Shown here: positions 17,432 to 26,657 of the stretch, one piece after another | Layout: each line of letters opens with the position of its first letter | Position numbering within the stretch: the first letter of the stretch is position 1 | Source of the DNA: Salinisphaera sp. Q1T1-3 | GTDB lineage: Bacteria > Pseudomonadota > Gammaproteobacteria > Nevskiales > Salinisphaeraceae | Direction: 5' to 3' | Length of the DNA: 64,000 nucleotides | Assembly (NCBI RefSeq): GCF_003602005.1 | Contig: NZ_QZWD01000002.1 | Span: 304,666-368,665, forward strand | The notes under the pieces: generated by a model | Told to the model about the DNA's origin: nothing | Seen by the model: only the letters and a program-made list of their open reading frames with translations | The model's database searches: none | Program-made: the position numbers and the translations under genes

Positions 17432-18505
17432 TCAGCCGGCGGCGGCGACGCGCCGGATCGGTGCATCCGGCTCCGCGGCCAGGCGCTGCTCGATCAGGCG
17501 GCGGGCCCACAGCGCGCCGGCATCGATGTTCAGATGATAGAAGGGCATGCGGCTGTGCCGATCGATCGCCGCCTGCTGCGCCTCGAGCACTTCGACATCC
17601 TGCTCGTAGACGCCCGATTCCCCGTTGACGTGGGCGGTGTGCAGGGCATCCGTCCATTCGGGATCGTCGATGTGGTGGTCACGCACGAAGTTCCAGAAAT
17701 AGTGGCAGGTCGTTTCCGTCTCCGGCGTGATGGCGGCCAGGAAATAGCCGGTCACGCCCTGAGTACGATCGCCGTCGACGGCGCCCGTGCCCGCTTCGGC
17801 CACGCCTACATCGCCAACCACGGTCGAAGGCGCTTCAAACCGAATCTTGTGCCAGCGATCGACCGGGACATCGCGGCCCAACTGCCAGGCCCAGAACGGT
17901 GGGGCGTCGTTGTTAAGCATCCAGCGGGTCATGGTCACGAAGCGATCGTCGTGATCGATCGCAAACGGCGTCCGCGTGATGGCATCGTGTCCGATACTGC
18001 CGGCATGCACGAAGGTCTCGTGCGTCAGATCCATGAGATTATCGACCAGCAGCCGGTAATTGCAGCCCAGGCTGTAGAACGTGCCGCCGCGGCCGGCGAG
18101 CGCCGGATCGTCGTTCCAGTGGAAATCCGGCACGGCATCGGGATCGGCGAGGGCTGGATTGCCGGTCCAGACCCAGATCAGTGAATGCCGTTCGACGATC
18201 GGGAAATGCCGGACGCAGGCCGAGGGATTCACTGTCTCCTGGGAGGGCATGTAGACACAGCGGCCGTCGCTGTCGAACTTCAGGCCGTGGTACCCGCACA
18301 TCACTCGGTCCCCGTCGAGCTTGCCCATGGAAAGCGGCAGCAGTCGATGCCAGCAGGCGTCTTCCAACGCGGTCACGTCGCCATCGGTCTTGCGATACAG
18401 CACGAGATCGGTATCGCAGACGCGCCGTGCTGTCAGTTCATGTTCGATCTCGTGGCTCCAGGCGGCGGCATACCACGCATTGCGGGGATAACTGCGTTCA
18501 CTCAT
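17432..18505 (-). CDS. vanA: Rieske aromatic oxygenase, vanillate O-demethylase-like
   Basis: The 357-residue protein has a Rieske [2Fe-2S] site, Cys51-x-His53 and Cys70-x2-His73, and a mononuclear iron site in NLMDLTHETFVHAGS with His162 and His167. Length and motif spacing fit VanA, which demethylates vanillate to protocatechuate and formaldehyde. Start ATG 18505 has GGAGGAG 6 bases upstream; the open frame reaches 18547 without such a site. It heads the operon with the GntR regulator and the reductase. The exact substrate could be another methoxylated or related aromatic acid. Confidence 0.8.
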   Translation of the reverse strand: MSERSYPRNAWYAAAWSHEIEHELTARRVCDTDLVLYRKTDGDVTALEDACWHRLLPLSMGKLDGDRVMCGYHGLKFDSDGRCVYMPSQETVNPSACVRHFPIVERHSLIWVWTGNPALADPDAVPDFHWNDDPALAGRGGTFYSLGCNYRLLVDNLMDLTHETFVHAGSIGHDAITRTPFAIDHDDRFVTMTRWMLNNDAPPFWAWQLGRDVPVDRWHKIRFEAPSTVVGDVGVAEAGTGAVDGDRTQGVTGYFLAAITPETETTCHYFWNFVRDHHIDDPEWTDALHTAHVNGESGVYEQDVEVLEAQQAAIDRHSRMPFYHLNIDAGALWARRLIEQRLAAEPDAPIRRVAAAG

Positions 18506-18548
18506 GACTTCTCCTCCGGATTCGGCTTCTTGCAGGCCGGTATTCAAG

Positions 18549-18558
18549 TTGTATACAG
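18549..18558. promoter_or_regulatory. GntR/VanR-type operator candidate near vanA start
   Basis: TTGTATACAG matches the FadR-subfamily pattern TNGTNNACNA at 9 of 10 positions and lies 44 bases upstream of the oxygenase start, where a repressor would block transcription. Confidence 0.45.
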
Positions 18559-18914
18559 AGTGTCTGTCATCGCGTGCTGTGAATCAAAAAATCGAAATTG
18601 ATAATAATGAAATAAATTCAATGACTTGCTTTTATATTCGGTTACGTCTTTTGTCGTATAGGCGAAAGTCTTAGGGTGTACTGCGCTTCGGGCGAGTCGG
18701 GCAAATCGGCGGAGCGCGGGGGATATGGCTGGAGGCATGGCGGGCGGATGTCCGCCGATGGGGACGCCGTCAACGGCGAGACACGCGCGCTTTATTCTTC
18801 AATATCAGTGCGATAACGATATTCTTATGGCCAGGTATGTCGCCGAGTCGGCGCGCCGGGTGGTCGTCTTTGATCGAACGAAGCCCTCATTCGGCCGTGG
18901 TGTCTCGAGCCTGT

Positions 18915-18926
18915 CCTGTATACAGG
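18915..18926. promoter_or_regulatory. Second GTATAC palindrome, candidate operator
   Basis: CCTGTATACAGG is a perfect 12-bp palindrome sharing the TGTATACAG core with the site at 18549. It lies 410 bases upstream of the oxygenase and 135 bases past the BCCT gene's stop, so looping or a small unseen transcript would be needed to give it a role. Confidence 0.35.
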
Positions 18927-19059
18927 CTGTGTGCGGCTCGCGTTGGGCAGCCACAGGCATCGGCAGGAGCGGCGTGTCGTCGCCGAGCGCGGTCGCGCTC
19001 AGGGGGCGTGGACAAGATGACGGCTGCCCGGACACCGGAGCAGCCGTCATGCCGTCGGT

Positions 19060-20682
19060 TCAATCCGAGGTCTTGAGGTCCTCGGCCTGTGGCGGCTTGC
19101 CGATCTTCAGGTCTTCGAGATTTTCCTGGAATAGCGCACGCATCAGGGCGAAGACCATGCCGAAGACCAGGATGAACATCGGTAGGCCGACCACGGTGAT
19201 GACCTGCTGAAGCGCGGTCAGACCGGCTTCTCCGGCCAGGACGATGAGCATGGCCGCCAGCACGCCTTCGGAAATGCCCCAGAACATGCGCTGATGGACC
19301 GGGCCCGGATCAGCCGATCCGGTGCAGAGCATGTCCACCACCAGGGATGCCGAATCCGACGAGGTGGCGAAGAAGATCGCCACGATCACCACGGCCAGTC
19401 CCTGAATCAGGGTCGAGAACGGGAAGTGATCGAAGAAGGCAAACATCGCGAGCGGGATACTGTCCTGGACGGCCTGCGAAAGTGAGCCCGCCTGATCCCC
19501 GAGCGCGGCGCGCGCCTGGTCGCCGATGCCGTCGATCTCCATCGCCGACCAGCCGAAGATCGCGAACCAGACGAGCGTGAAGATGGACGGGGCGAACAGA
19601 ACGCCGAGTACGAACTCGCGAATCGTGCGGCCGCGCGAGATACGTGCCACGAAGATGCCGATGAACGGCGACCAGGTCACGGTCCAGGCCCAATAGAAGA
19701 CCGTCCAGTTGCCCTGCCAGCCCCAGCCGCCGTCTTCATGCGTGTATTGGGCCAGTGTGTCGTTCCAGAACGCCATTGGCAGCAGGTTGGTGATGTAGAT
19801 GCCGAAGGTCTCCACGATCGCGCGCAAGAGGAAGACGGTCGCGCCCGTGAACAACACGAAGAACATCAGCCCGACCGCCATGCCGATATTGATGTTGGAC
19901 AGCAGCTTCACGCCGGAATCCAGCCCGGCGACGATGGAGCCGACCGCGACGCTCGTCAGTACCGCGATGATGATGACCTTGGTGGTCACATCGTTGGGTA
20001 CGCCCATCAACTCCGTCAGCCCGGCGTTGATCTGCTGTGTGCCGAGGCCGATCGAGACCGCCACGCCGAACAGGGTGCCGAGGATGGCGAAGATATCCAG
20101 GGCCTTGCCGACGGGCCCGTAGATGCGATCGCCGATGAGCGAGTAGAAGACCGAGCTGAAACGCATCGGCAGGTTATAGCGATAGATGAAATAGGCAAAC
20201 GCCAGACCGGGCAGGGTGAAGATCGCCCAGGTGTGCAGACCCAGATGATAGATGGCGAATCCCATCGCATCGTCGGCAGCCGCGACCGAGAAGGGCTCGA
20301 CGTCCGGCCGTGGCGGTTCCGCGAAATGGGAGATCGGTTCGGCGACACCCCAGAACATCAGCACGGTCCCGATGCCGCCGGCAAAGAGCATCGTGAACCA
20401 GGAAATGTTGCCGAAATCCGGTTTCGCGTCATTGCCGCCGAGTCGGATCGAACCGAAACGGCTGAGGGCGACCCACAAGAGAAAGGCGACCCAGCTCGTC
20501 ACGCCGAGGATGAAGAACCAGCCCAGATTGGTCACGATCCAGGTCCGCCCCGCGCCGAAGGCATCGCCGATCGGCCCGGGCGCGATCAACAGGGCGATGA
20601 GAAACACCACCATGATTGCCGCGGAAATGAAAAAGATCGTCGGATCGGTCCGCAGCCCGAGTCTACGCGCCAGTTGTTCCAT
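19060..20682 (-). CDS. BCCT-family transporter
   Basis: The 540-residue, about 12-TM protein has the betaine/carnitine/choline transporter signature region, with Trp-rich WAWTVTWSPFIGIFVA followed by ISRGRTIREF. These carriers use Na+ or H+ to take up quaternary amines for osmoprotection or catabolism. ATG 20682 (MEQLARRLG) was taken because the open frame upstream is low-complexity and GGGGACTGGG precedes this ATG. It is a single gene on the minus strand. Substrate cannot be fixed from sequence; no catabolic genes for choline or carnitine are nearby. Confidence 0.85.
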   Translation of the reverse strand: MEQLARRLGLRTDPTIFFISAAIMVVFLIALLIAPGPIGDAFGAGRTWIVTNLGWFFILGVTSWVAFLLWVALSRFGSIRLGGNDAKPDFGNISWFTMLFAGGIGTVLMFWGVAEPISHFAEPPRPDVEPFSVAAADDAMGFAIYHLGLHTWAIFTLPGLAFAYFIYRYNLPMRFSSVFYSLIGDRIYGPVGKALDIFAILGTLFGVAVSIGLGTQQINAGLTELMGVPNDVTTKVIIIAVLTSVAVGSIVAGLDSGVKLLSNINIGMAVGLMFFVLFTGATVFLLRAIVETFGIYITNLLPMAFWNDTLAQYTHEDGGWGWQGNWTVFYWAWTVTWSPFIGIFVARISRGRTIREFVLGVLFAPSIFTLVWFAIFGWSAMEIDGIGDQARAALGDQAGSLSQAVQDSIPLAMFAFFDHFPFSTLIQGLAVVIVAIFFATSSDSASLVVDMLCTGSADPGPVHQRMFWGISEGVLAAMLIVLAGEAGLTALQQVITVVGLPMFILVFGMVFALMRALFQENLEDLKIGKPPQAEDLKTSD

Positions 20683-21171
20683 CCCAGTCCCCGTTCGAGT
20701 GCTCTTGTCATGCAACAATCCAACAATCCGACCGATCAGGCAAGCGGATCGGAAACTGCTGTATCGATACGTGCAAATCGCATGCTGACAGCTATCAGGC
20801 AGGTCATTGGACAAGCACTGATCGTGCCGTTAATCGCGCTTTATTGAAAAAGAGGCACCGATGGGTTTTTATGTGCATGCGCAATGCAGTTTTCTGAACG
20901 GTCCGCCAAGTCGGCCAAGTCGGCAGAGCCGACCGCCGATGGGGTCTGGCGCGGTTGCGGTATCGGGCCGGGAACGCCCCTCGGCCGAGCGCCCATGTCA
21001 CAGACAGGTCGATGCCGGCGACGACGCGTCTGAAGCGCGGGCAGATACGGGATGCGCGCTACGCGTCGATGGCCTGTTCGCGCCGCAGACGATGGGGGGC
21101 AGTCGGCCGGGCTTGATCGGACGATGCCGGCGGCCATCACGCCCGCGGATTCACAACGTCGAGACGCGCGG
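20683..21171. other. Intergenic region, no gene seen
   Basis: This 489-base stretch holds the BCCT promoter region (A+T-rich part at 20705-20860) and then GC-rich sequence with a short tandem, AAGTCGGCC/AAGTCGGC near 20909. I see no gene with supported coding potential. Confidence 0.5.
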
Positions 21172-21522
21172 CTATTCGCGTGCCGATGCGCAATCCAGAC
21201 AACGCAGCGTGGTCGGATCGTACAGGAGCCGGGCCGCGGCGATCGGCTCCTCGCAATCAAGACAAGAGCCGTAGTCCGGGCTGTCGAGTCGCTTGCGCGC
21301 CGCGGCCACGCGCTGAAGCGTCTGCCGTGCCCGGTTGCGGGCTGCCTGGCTCATCGCCTGAGCCTGCATCGCGTCCATGCGTGACAGGCGGCCCTGGCGT
21401 GTCTGGTCCAGCTCCACCGCACCGGCGGCATCGTCGCTGTCCTGAAGATAATCACGGGCTTCGGTCTCGATCTCGTCGAGACGCACGATCAGTTGTTCAC
21501 GCAAGACATCGGCATCGTTCAT
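21172..21522 (-). CDS. DksA/TraR-family C4 zinc-finger protein
   Basis: This 116-residue protein has a coiled N-terminal half and a C-terminal four-Cys zinc finger, CLDCEEPI followed by RCLDC, the form of short DksA/TraR proteins. Family members bind the RNA polymerase secondary channel and adjust transcription, often under starvation. The coiled-coil tip has DQTRQGRLSRMDAMQAQA. It is shorter than true DksA (~150). It is a lone gene next to repeat C. Confidence 0.82.
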   Translation of the reverse strand: MNDADVLREQLIVRLDEIETEARDYLQDSDDAAGAVELDQTRQGRLSRMDAMQAQAMSQAARNRARQTLQRVAAARKRLDSPDYGSCLDCEEPIAAARLLYDPTTLRCLDCASARE

Positions 21523-21580
21523 GACGTCAGACTGCCCGAGCGCCGGATGACGTGAAAGAGGCGCCTGCCGGCCTGTGTCA

Positions 21581-21863
21581 CTAAAGGAACCTCTGATCTA
21601 TTCATCCACGGTCGCGCCGGTGTCTTTTGCGCGCGTCTGACAAGACGCCGCGAGCGCCGTTTGCTGAATGCAAATGAGCGAGCGGCAACGCCGCTCAGGC
21701 GCGCGCAAAAGCCCGGCCGCCAAGCGGTTTGGCCCAAAAGGCCGCGCTACGGCGTTGCATGGCTGGATCATAGAGTGGCTATGACGCGGCGCCATGCGCC
21801 TTGTATCGTGGCCTTTTGGGACTCAAACGCGACCGTGGATGAATAGATCAGAGGTTCCTAAAG
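21581..21863. mobile_element. Repeat C: MITE with ~30 bp perfect terminal inverted repeats
   Basis: The ends GAACCTCTGATCTATTCATC... (21587 onward) and its exact complement ending at 21857 form a perfect inverted repeat of at least 29 bases that continues to the GGTCGC segment. CTAAAG occurs directly on both sides (21581-21586 and 21858-21863) and looks like a target duplication. The 270-base body has no transposase frame. The right copy of CTAAAG contains the stop codon of the adjacent receptor gene. Confidence 0.85.
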
Positions 21864-24050
21864 CTTGAGCGTCATCGATAACGCTACGGTACGGGGTGCG
21901 GCCAGCGCGGCACTCGCCGAGCCGTTACCGGTATAGCCATTCAGGCCGCCCGGACGGATGGTGGTCCAGTAATGCGCGTCGGTGACGTTGTCCACGTTGA
22001 GGCGCAGGGTGGCATCGTGGCGGGCGATACGGGTGTCGTAGCGGGCGCCCAGATCGAGCCGGCCACGACCCGGCAACGAGTCGCTGCCGTCGTTCGTGGT
22101 ATGACGACGTGTGAAATACCGCGGATGCGCGCTGATTTCCAGGCCCGGCACGTGCGGCACGTCGTAACGCAACAGCACGGTTGCCGTCAGCTTCGGCAGG
22201 CCGACGATCTGTTCGTTGATCGCGGCCGGGTCGCCAGCCTCGGTCAGGCGGGCATCGAGAAAACTCAGGCCGCCCAGCACGTGCAGTCGCGAGGTCAGCG
22301 CGCCGTCGGCAAAGAAGTCGATACCGCGATTGCGTTGTTTGCCGTCCTGTCGGTACGACCGGTCTTCGTAGAGCGCGTACGGGCGCCGGATCTGATAGGC
22401 ATCCAGGGTGTAATTGACGCCGCTCCAGGCCGCCTTGGCGCCGATCTCCCATTCGCGGCTGCGCGCCGGTGGCAGCACGCGACCCGCGTTGCGTGCGCCC
22501 GCGGGAGCGGTATCCCCCTGTTGCAGGGAGTCTGCATGGGTGACGTAAAGGGCGCTGTGCGCGGTCGGTGTGTAACGCAGGCTTTCGGCCGTGGACAGGC
22601 CGTCCTGATGCGCCTGGCCGGTCAGCTGCTCGGCCCGGTCGTAGTTGCGCGACTTCAACGCGCTCTCGCTGGCCACCAGTTGCACATGCCAGTGCGATGT
22701 CAGATCCATCCGGTCACCGGCGATGATCGAGTCCTCGCGGGATTCGGCGACATGATAGCGATCGGTGAAAATCGGGTAGGCCGGAGGCTGGTCCGGCGCT
22801 GACGGGCTGGAAATCCGGGCACTGTTGACGGTCCGGACCCCGCCATCGCGCGGATTGAAGTTGTTGAGAGTGAATCCGCTGGCGCCGAGCGTCAGATGAT
22901 GGACGATATCGGCGGTGTGCACCACGCCGTTGAGATGGACCAGATAGCTCTCGATACGGAAACGGCTGGCGTGGCCTGTCGAGATCGTGGATGTATAGTC
23001 GCCGGCGGTGTCGGTGATCGTGTGCGTGAACGCGGTTGAGCGACGATCGGCGATCTGGCGCAGGAAACCGACATCGAGATGCCAGTCGTCGGAAAACGCG
23101 TGCTTGAGACGGAATTCGGCGGTCTCGGTATCGTCGGTATGACCGGCATAGCCTGCCCCGTAATCACGCCTTGCCGGATCGACTGCCGAGGGGAAATCCA
23201 CGCCCTGGGCGACTGCGAAACGTCCTGCGCTACCCTGGGCCTCGTAATGGTAGTGCGAGAGCGTCGTCTCGAATGTCGTGGCGCTGCCCAGGTGAAAGTC
23301 GGTAGCCAGACTGATCAGACGACGCTTGAGACTCGTGGGCCCGGCGCTCGGCAACGAGCCGTTCTCGTTGAGTATGTTCAGGCGATATCGGATGCGTCCG
23401 TCGTCATCGGCCGCGCCGCTGGTATCCAATGCTTCGCGAAACGCCGGTCCGCTGCGATAGCCGATCGTGACACGGGTCATGGGCTGGTCGGTCGGCCGTT
23501 TGCTCAGGTAATTGAACGTGCCGGCCGGGCTCGCGGGGCCGTAAAGCGCGCCGGCCAGTCCTTCCAGGACCTGGATACCGGCGAACTGCTGCGCGGGATA
23601 GTTGGTCGTGGAGACGATATTCAAGCCGTCCAGACGGCTGTTCTGGGCCACGGAACCCTGCATGCCGCGGCTCTGCGGGCGGACGCTGCCAGCCTGTACG
23701 CTGGGCAGGAACGACAGGGCATCGGCCACGTCGCGCGTCTGTTGGTCATCCACGACGGCATGCGCAACCCTGTGGACCGTGAACGGGGTATCCAGCACGC
23801 GTTGCTGGCCGAGCGGCCCCAGGGCGACTCGCCGATTGGTTGCCTCGGTTTCGGCCTGGTCATCGGCCGAGACCGTGACGTCGGACAGCGTCGTTGTCGC
23901 CGGCGCGGCCGGTGCTGCGGCCGCGACCGGCGCGTTGTCGCTCTGGCGCGCCGGGATCGCGCCATGGGCCGCGCACGGTAGCGCGGCAACAAAGAAACAG
24001 AACAGGGGTTCGCTCAGAGCCGGGCGAAGGCGGGCGTTGCAACAGGTCAT
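21858..24050 (-). CDS. TonB-dependent siderophore receptor-like protein
   Basis: The 730-residue protein has a signal peptide (FCFFVAALPCAAHGA), a TonB-box-like TTLSDVTVSAD, a plug domain (FTVHRVAHAVVDDQQTRDVADAL, RGMQGSVAQNSRLDG, LYGPASPAGTFNYLSKRP) and a barrel. The plug form is that of ferric-siderophore receptors. ATG 24050 begins the signal peptide; the frame runs open to 24317 through non-coding sequence. The protein ends in Leu (SMTLKL), not the usual Phe/Trp. Repeat C sits exactly at the stop codon. A 16-base near-palindrome centred at 24075 lies in the leader. No siderophore biosynthesis is near. Confidence 0.85.
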   Translation of the reverse strand: MTCCNARLRPALSEPLFCFFVAALPCAAHGAIPARQSDNAPVAAAAPAAPATTTLSDVTVSADDQAETEATNRRVALGPLGQQRVLDTPFTVHRVAHAVVDDQQTRDVADALSFLPSVQAGSVRPQSRGMQGSVAQNSRLDGLNIVSTTNYPAQQFAGIQVLEGLAGALYGPASPAGTFNYLSKRPTDQPMTRVTIGYRSGPAFREALDTSGAADDDGRIRYRLNILNENGSLPSAGPTSLKRRLISLATDFHLGSATTFETTLSHYHYEAQGSAGRFAVAQGVDFPSAVDPARRDYGAGYAGHTDDTETAEFRLKHAFSDDWHLDVGFLRQIADRRSTAFTHTITDTAGDYTSTISTGHASRFRIESYLVHLNGVVHTADIVHHLTLGASGFTLNNFNPRDGGVRTVNSARISSPSAPDQPPAYPIFTDRYHVAESREDSIIAGDRMDLTSHWHVQLVASESALKSRNYDRAEQLTGQAHQDGLSTAESLRYTPTAHSALYVTHADSLQQGDTAPAGARNAGRVLPPARSREWEIGAKAAWSGVNYTLDAYQIRRPYALYEDRSYRQDGKQRNRGIDFFADGALTSRLHVLGGLSFLDARLTEAGDPAAINEQIVGLPKLTATVLLRYDVPHVPGLEISAHPRYFTRRHTTNDGSDSLPGRGRLDLGARYDTRIARHDATLRLNVDNVTDAHYWTTIRPGGLNGYTGNGSASAALAAPRTVALSMTLKL

Positions 24051-24378
24051 GATCAAAGCCGGGGAATACGCACAAGTGTGCGTCGGGAAAGGAAAACGTC
24101 GGTATGTGTCAAAGCATATAGCGAACCTGTCCGTCTTGACAGTCGCGCGCACGAATTGGGCGTGTCGGGTGCGGGTCGGGCCGGTCGCGATCGGTTCGCC
24201 GGTGCCGCGGATGGGGCCCACGATCGGGCCGGGTACACCTCGCGCGGGGCATCCGCGGGGTACGTCAGGGCGTTGTCCCGGGCGAAGCCGGTTCAAAGCC
24301 GATCGCGCTTTGGGCACACTCTGCGGCTGGGTCCGTGCAAGCGACTGGCACGCACATGTCGCAAGATCGAGGATTTGA
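24051..24378. other. Divergent promoter region, receptor and Ktr operon
   Basis: This 328-base gap has no gene. ACGCACA-AG-TGTGCGT (24068-24083) is a near-perfect palindrome just upstream of the receptor start and may be a regulator site. I could not find a good Fur box. Confidence 0.4.
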
Positions 24379-25047
24379 ATGAGTCGTCAATTCGCCGTGA
24401 TCGGTCTTGATTACTTCGGCAAGACTGTGGCGCTGGATCTTCTCCAGCAGAAGAATCAGGTCATGGGCATCGACAGCGATGAGACCCGCGTCAACGCGGT
24501 GGCCAATCGATTGACCGATACCGTGATCGCCGATCCGCGCGACGAGCGAGCCCTGGCCGAACTGGATCTGAGCCGCTTCGATGCGGTGCTGGTGGATCTC
24601 GATACGATCGAGGCCAGCGTGCTCTGCGCGATGCACCTGCGCGATCTGGACGTTCGCGAGCTCTGGGTGCGGGCCCTGTCGGACAACCACTACAAGCTGC
24701 TGGAACGGCTGGCCGTCGATCGGATCATCTATCCGGAGCGGGATCACGGTATGCACGTGGCCCAGAGCCTGAACTATCGCAATGTCGTCGACATGATTCC
24801 GCTGGGCGACGGGCAGTATGTCGTTGAAATCGAGATCACCGATGCTCTGCTGGACCGGAACGGCGAGTCCGACGGCACCATCCGGCTCGATGATGACGAG
24901 TCAGCGCGTCTGGTGGCGATCAAGCGGGGCGAGAAGCTCGATTATCACCCCGACGGCGATACCCGTATGGCCGCTGGCGATCACGTCATTCTCATCGGTC
25001 ATCTGGATGCATTGAGCCGTTTCGGCAGCCGCCGGTCCGGTAAATGA
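24379..25047 (+). CDS. Potassium uptake regulatory protein (RCK/TrkA-N, KtrA-like)
   Basis: The 222-residue cytoplasmic protein has one RCK_N domain with a nucleotide-binding strand (QFAVIGLDYFGKTVALDL) and the distal acidic VMGIDSDE, then an RCK_C domain. One RCK unit of this length is the KtrA form, not the duplicated TrkA. It gates the membrane subunit in response to ATP/ADP or c-di-AMP-like ligands in known systems. GAGGATTTGA precedes the ATG. Its stop overlaps the next gene by 4 bases, as expected for a KtrAB pair. Confidence 0.86.
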   Translation: MSRQFAVIGLDYFGKTVALDLLQQKNQVMGIDSDETRVNAVANRLTDTVIADPRDERALAELDLSRFDAVLVDLDTIEASVLCAMHLRDLDVRELWVRALSDNHYKLLERLAVDRIIYPERDHGMHVAQSLNYRNVVDMIPLGDGQYVVEIEITDALLDRNGESDGTIRLDDDESARLVAIKRGEKLDYHPDGDTRMAAGDHVILIGHLDALSRFGSRRSGK

Positions 25048-26441
25048 TCGAGCGTCGTCGACAGGCGGCCGGCGATGCCGGAAAGCGCTCCTGGCGCCGT
25101 CCGTTCAAGCGCACCCATCGCGGTATCGTCTTTCGGTTGCAGCCGCCCGAAATCCTGTTGCTCGGCTTCATCCTGTTCAGCCTGGCCGGGACACTACTGC
25201 TCAAGCTGCCGATCGCGACCACCGGCCCGATCAGCTGGCTCGATGCGCTGTTCACGTCGACGTCGGCCGTCACCGTCACCGGCCTGGCCGTCGTCGATAC
25301 CGGCAGTGATCTGACGTTGTTCGGCCAGGCCGTCGTGGCTACCTGGATCCAGATCGGCGGCCTCGGTTTCATGACGTTCGCGGCCCTGACCGTGATGATG
25401 CTCGGCGGGCGCCTGCCGATGACACACAACAGCGTCGTGCGGGAATCGCTCAATCAGCCGTCGCTGAACGCGATTCGCGGGCTGGTCGGCACCGTGGTCA
25501 CGTATGCGCTGATCGCCGAGTCGATCGGCACCGTGTTGCTTGGCCTGCACTGGATTCCCGAGCACGGCTGGCGTACCGGGCTCTGGGAGAGCGTGTTTCA
25601 CACGATTTCGGCGTTCAACAATGCCGGATTCTCCACGCACAGCAACAGCCTGATGGACGATGTCGGCAGCCCGCTGGTCAATCTCACCATCTCGGCACTG
25701 TTCATCATCGGTGGGATCGGGTTCGCCGTGCTGGGCGATCTGCGTCGCACGCGTCGTTTTTCGCAGTTCACGCTCCAGACGCGGCTGATTCTGCTGACCA
25801 CGCTGTTTCTCAACCTCATCGCCTTTGCTGCGATCACCGCGCTCGAATGGCATAACCCCGGTACGCTCGGCGGTCTGCAGAGCACGGGCGAGCGACTGCT
25901 GGCCGGTTGGTTCCAGGCGGTCACGCCGCGCACCGCAGGCTTCAATACCATCGACACGTCGGCGATGACACAGCCCTCGACGTTGATCACGATGGCGTTG
26001 ATGTTCATCGGGGCCGGGCCCAGTTCAACGGCCAGCGGCATCAAGATCACCACCTTCGTCGTTCTGATCCTGGCCGCGCGGGCGTTCCTGCAGCAACGCG
26101 ACGAGCCGGCCGTCATGCATCGGCGCATGAGCGTGGCCACCGTCAACAAGGCCATTGCGGTCGCCCTGGCGACGGGGTCGATGGTTTTCATCGTCGTGCT
26201 CGGACTCAGTATCACCGAGCCGGGTGCCAGTCTCGAGGACATCCTGTTCGAGACGGTCTCTGCGCTCGGCACCGTGGGGCTGTCCCGTGGACTGACCGGG
26301 GACCTGTCCACACCCGGCCGGCTGCTGATCATCGTCACCATGATCGTGGGGCGGGTCGGGCCGTTATCGCTGGGTTATTTCATGGCTCGGGAAAGCTCGC
26401 CGGCCATTCGGTATCCGCAGGCCTCGTTGCAGATCGGCTAG
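25044..26441 (+). CDS. Potassium transporter membrane subunit (TrkH/KtrB family)
   Basis: The 465-residue membrane protein has four pseudo-repeated pore loops with the conserved filter glycine: SAVTVTGLAVVD, SAFNNAGFS, TPRTAGFNTID and SALGTVGLSRG. This is the SKT superfamily pore. Length and the single-RCK partner favour KtrB over TrkH. It would take up K+, probably coupled to Na+, during osmotic shock. The N terminus is strongly basic. The two-gene Ktr operon ends here, with no terminator seen. Confidence 0.88.
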   Translation: MIERRRQAAGDAGKRSWRRPFKRTHRGIVFRLQPPEILLLGFILFSLAGTLLLKLPIATTGPISWLDALFTSTSAVTVTGLAVVDTGSDLTLFGQAVVATWIQIGGLGFMTFAALTVMMLGGRLPMTHNSVVRESLNQPSLNAIRGLVGTVVTYALIAESIGTVLLGLHWIPEHGWRTGLWESVFHTISAFNNAGFSTHSNSLMDDVGSPLVNLTISALFIIGGIGFAVLGDLRRTRRFSQFTLQTRLILLTTLFLNLIAFAAITALEWHNPGTLGGLQSTGERLLAGWFQAVTPRTAGFNTIDTSAMTQPSTLITMALMFIGAGPSSTASGIKITTFVVLILAARAFLQQRDEPAVMHRRMSVATVNKAIAVALATGSMVFIVVLGLSITEPGASLEDILFETVSALGTVGLSRGLTGDLSTPGRLLIIVTMIVGRVGPLSLGYFMARESSPAIRYPQASLQIG

Positions 26442-26657
26442 GCGTTCAGCCCCGGGACTGTCGTGATAGCTTATCGCGCCAGCTTGTCGTGCCACGATCG
26501 CCGCTGACGACGCCGCAGGGCCAATCTTTCGGGGCAGCGTTTGGCCGGGCCCGGTGTCGTGGCGTGGGGCTGCCCACCGGGGCGGCCGATCGGGCACGCT
26601 ATGATAGGTCGGTCCGGCCCGAATACCGGGCCGTCTTCAAACGGGAGAAGGGGGAAC

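Larger units (their letters stand above)
18506..19059. other. Intergenic region upstream of vanA-like operon
   Basis: There is no convincing gene in these 554 bases. An A+T-rich stretch at 18545-18670 is the likely promoter of the oxygenase operon. Two GTATAC-centred palindromes are listed separately. Confidence 0.6.

Noticed and set aside
20861..21274. Open frames in the BCCT to DksA gap
   Set aside because: No ribosome site, no domain, low-complexity Arg/Pro/Ser content typical of random GC-rich frames.
24051..24378. Fur box upstream of the siderophore-type receptor
   Set aside because: No sequence close to the 19-bp GATAATGATnATCATTATC form; only an unrelated GC-rich palindrome is present.
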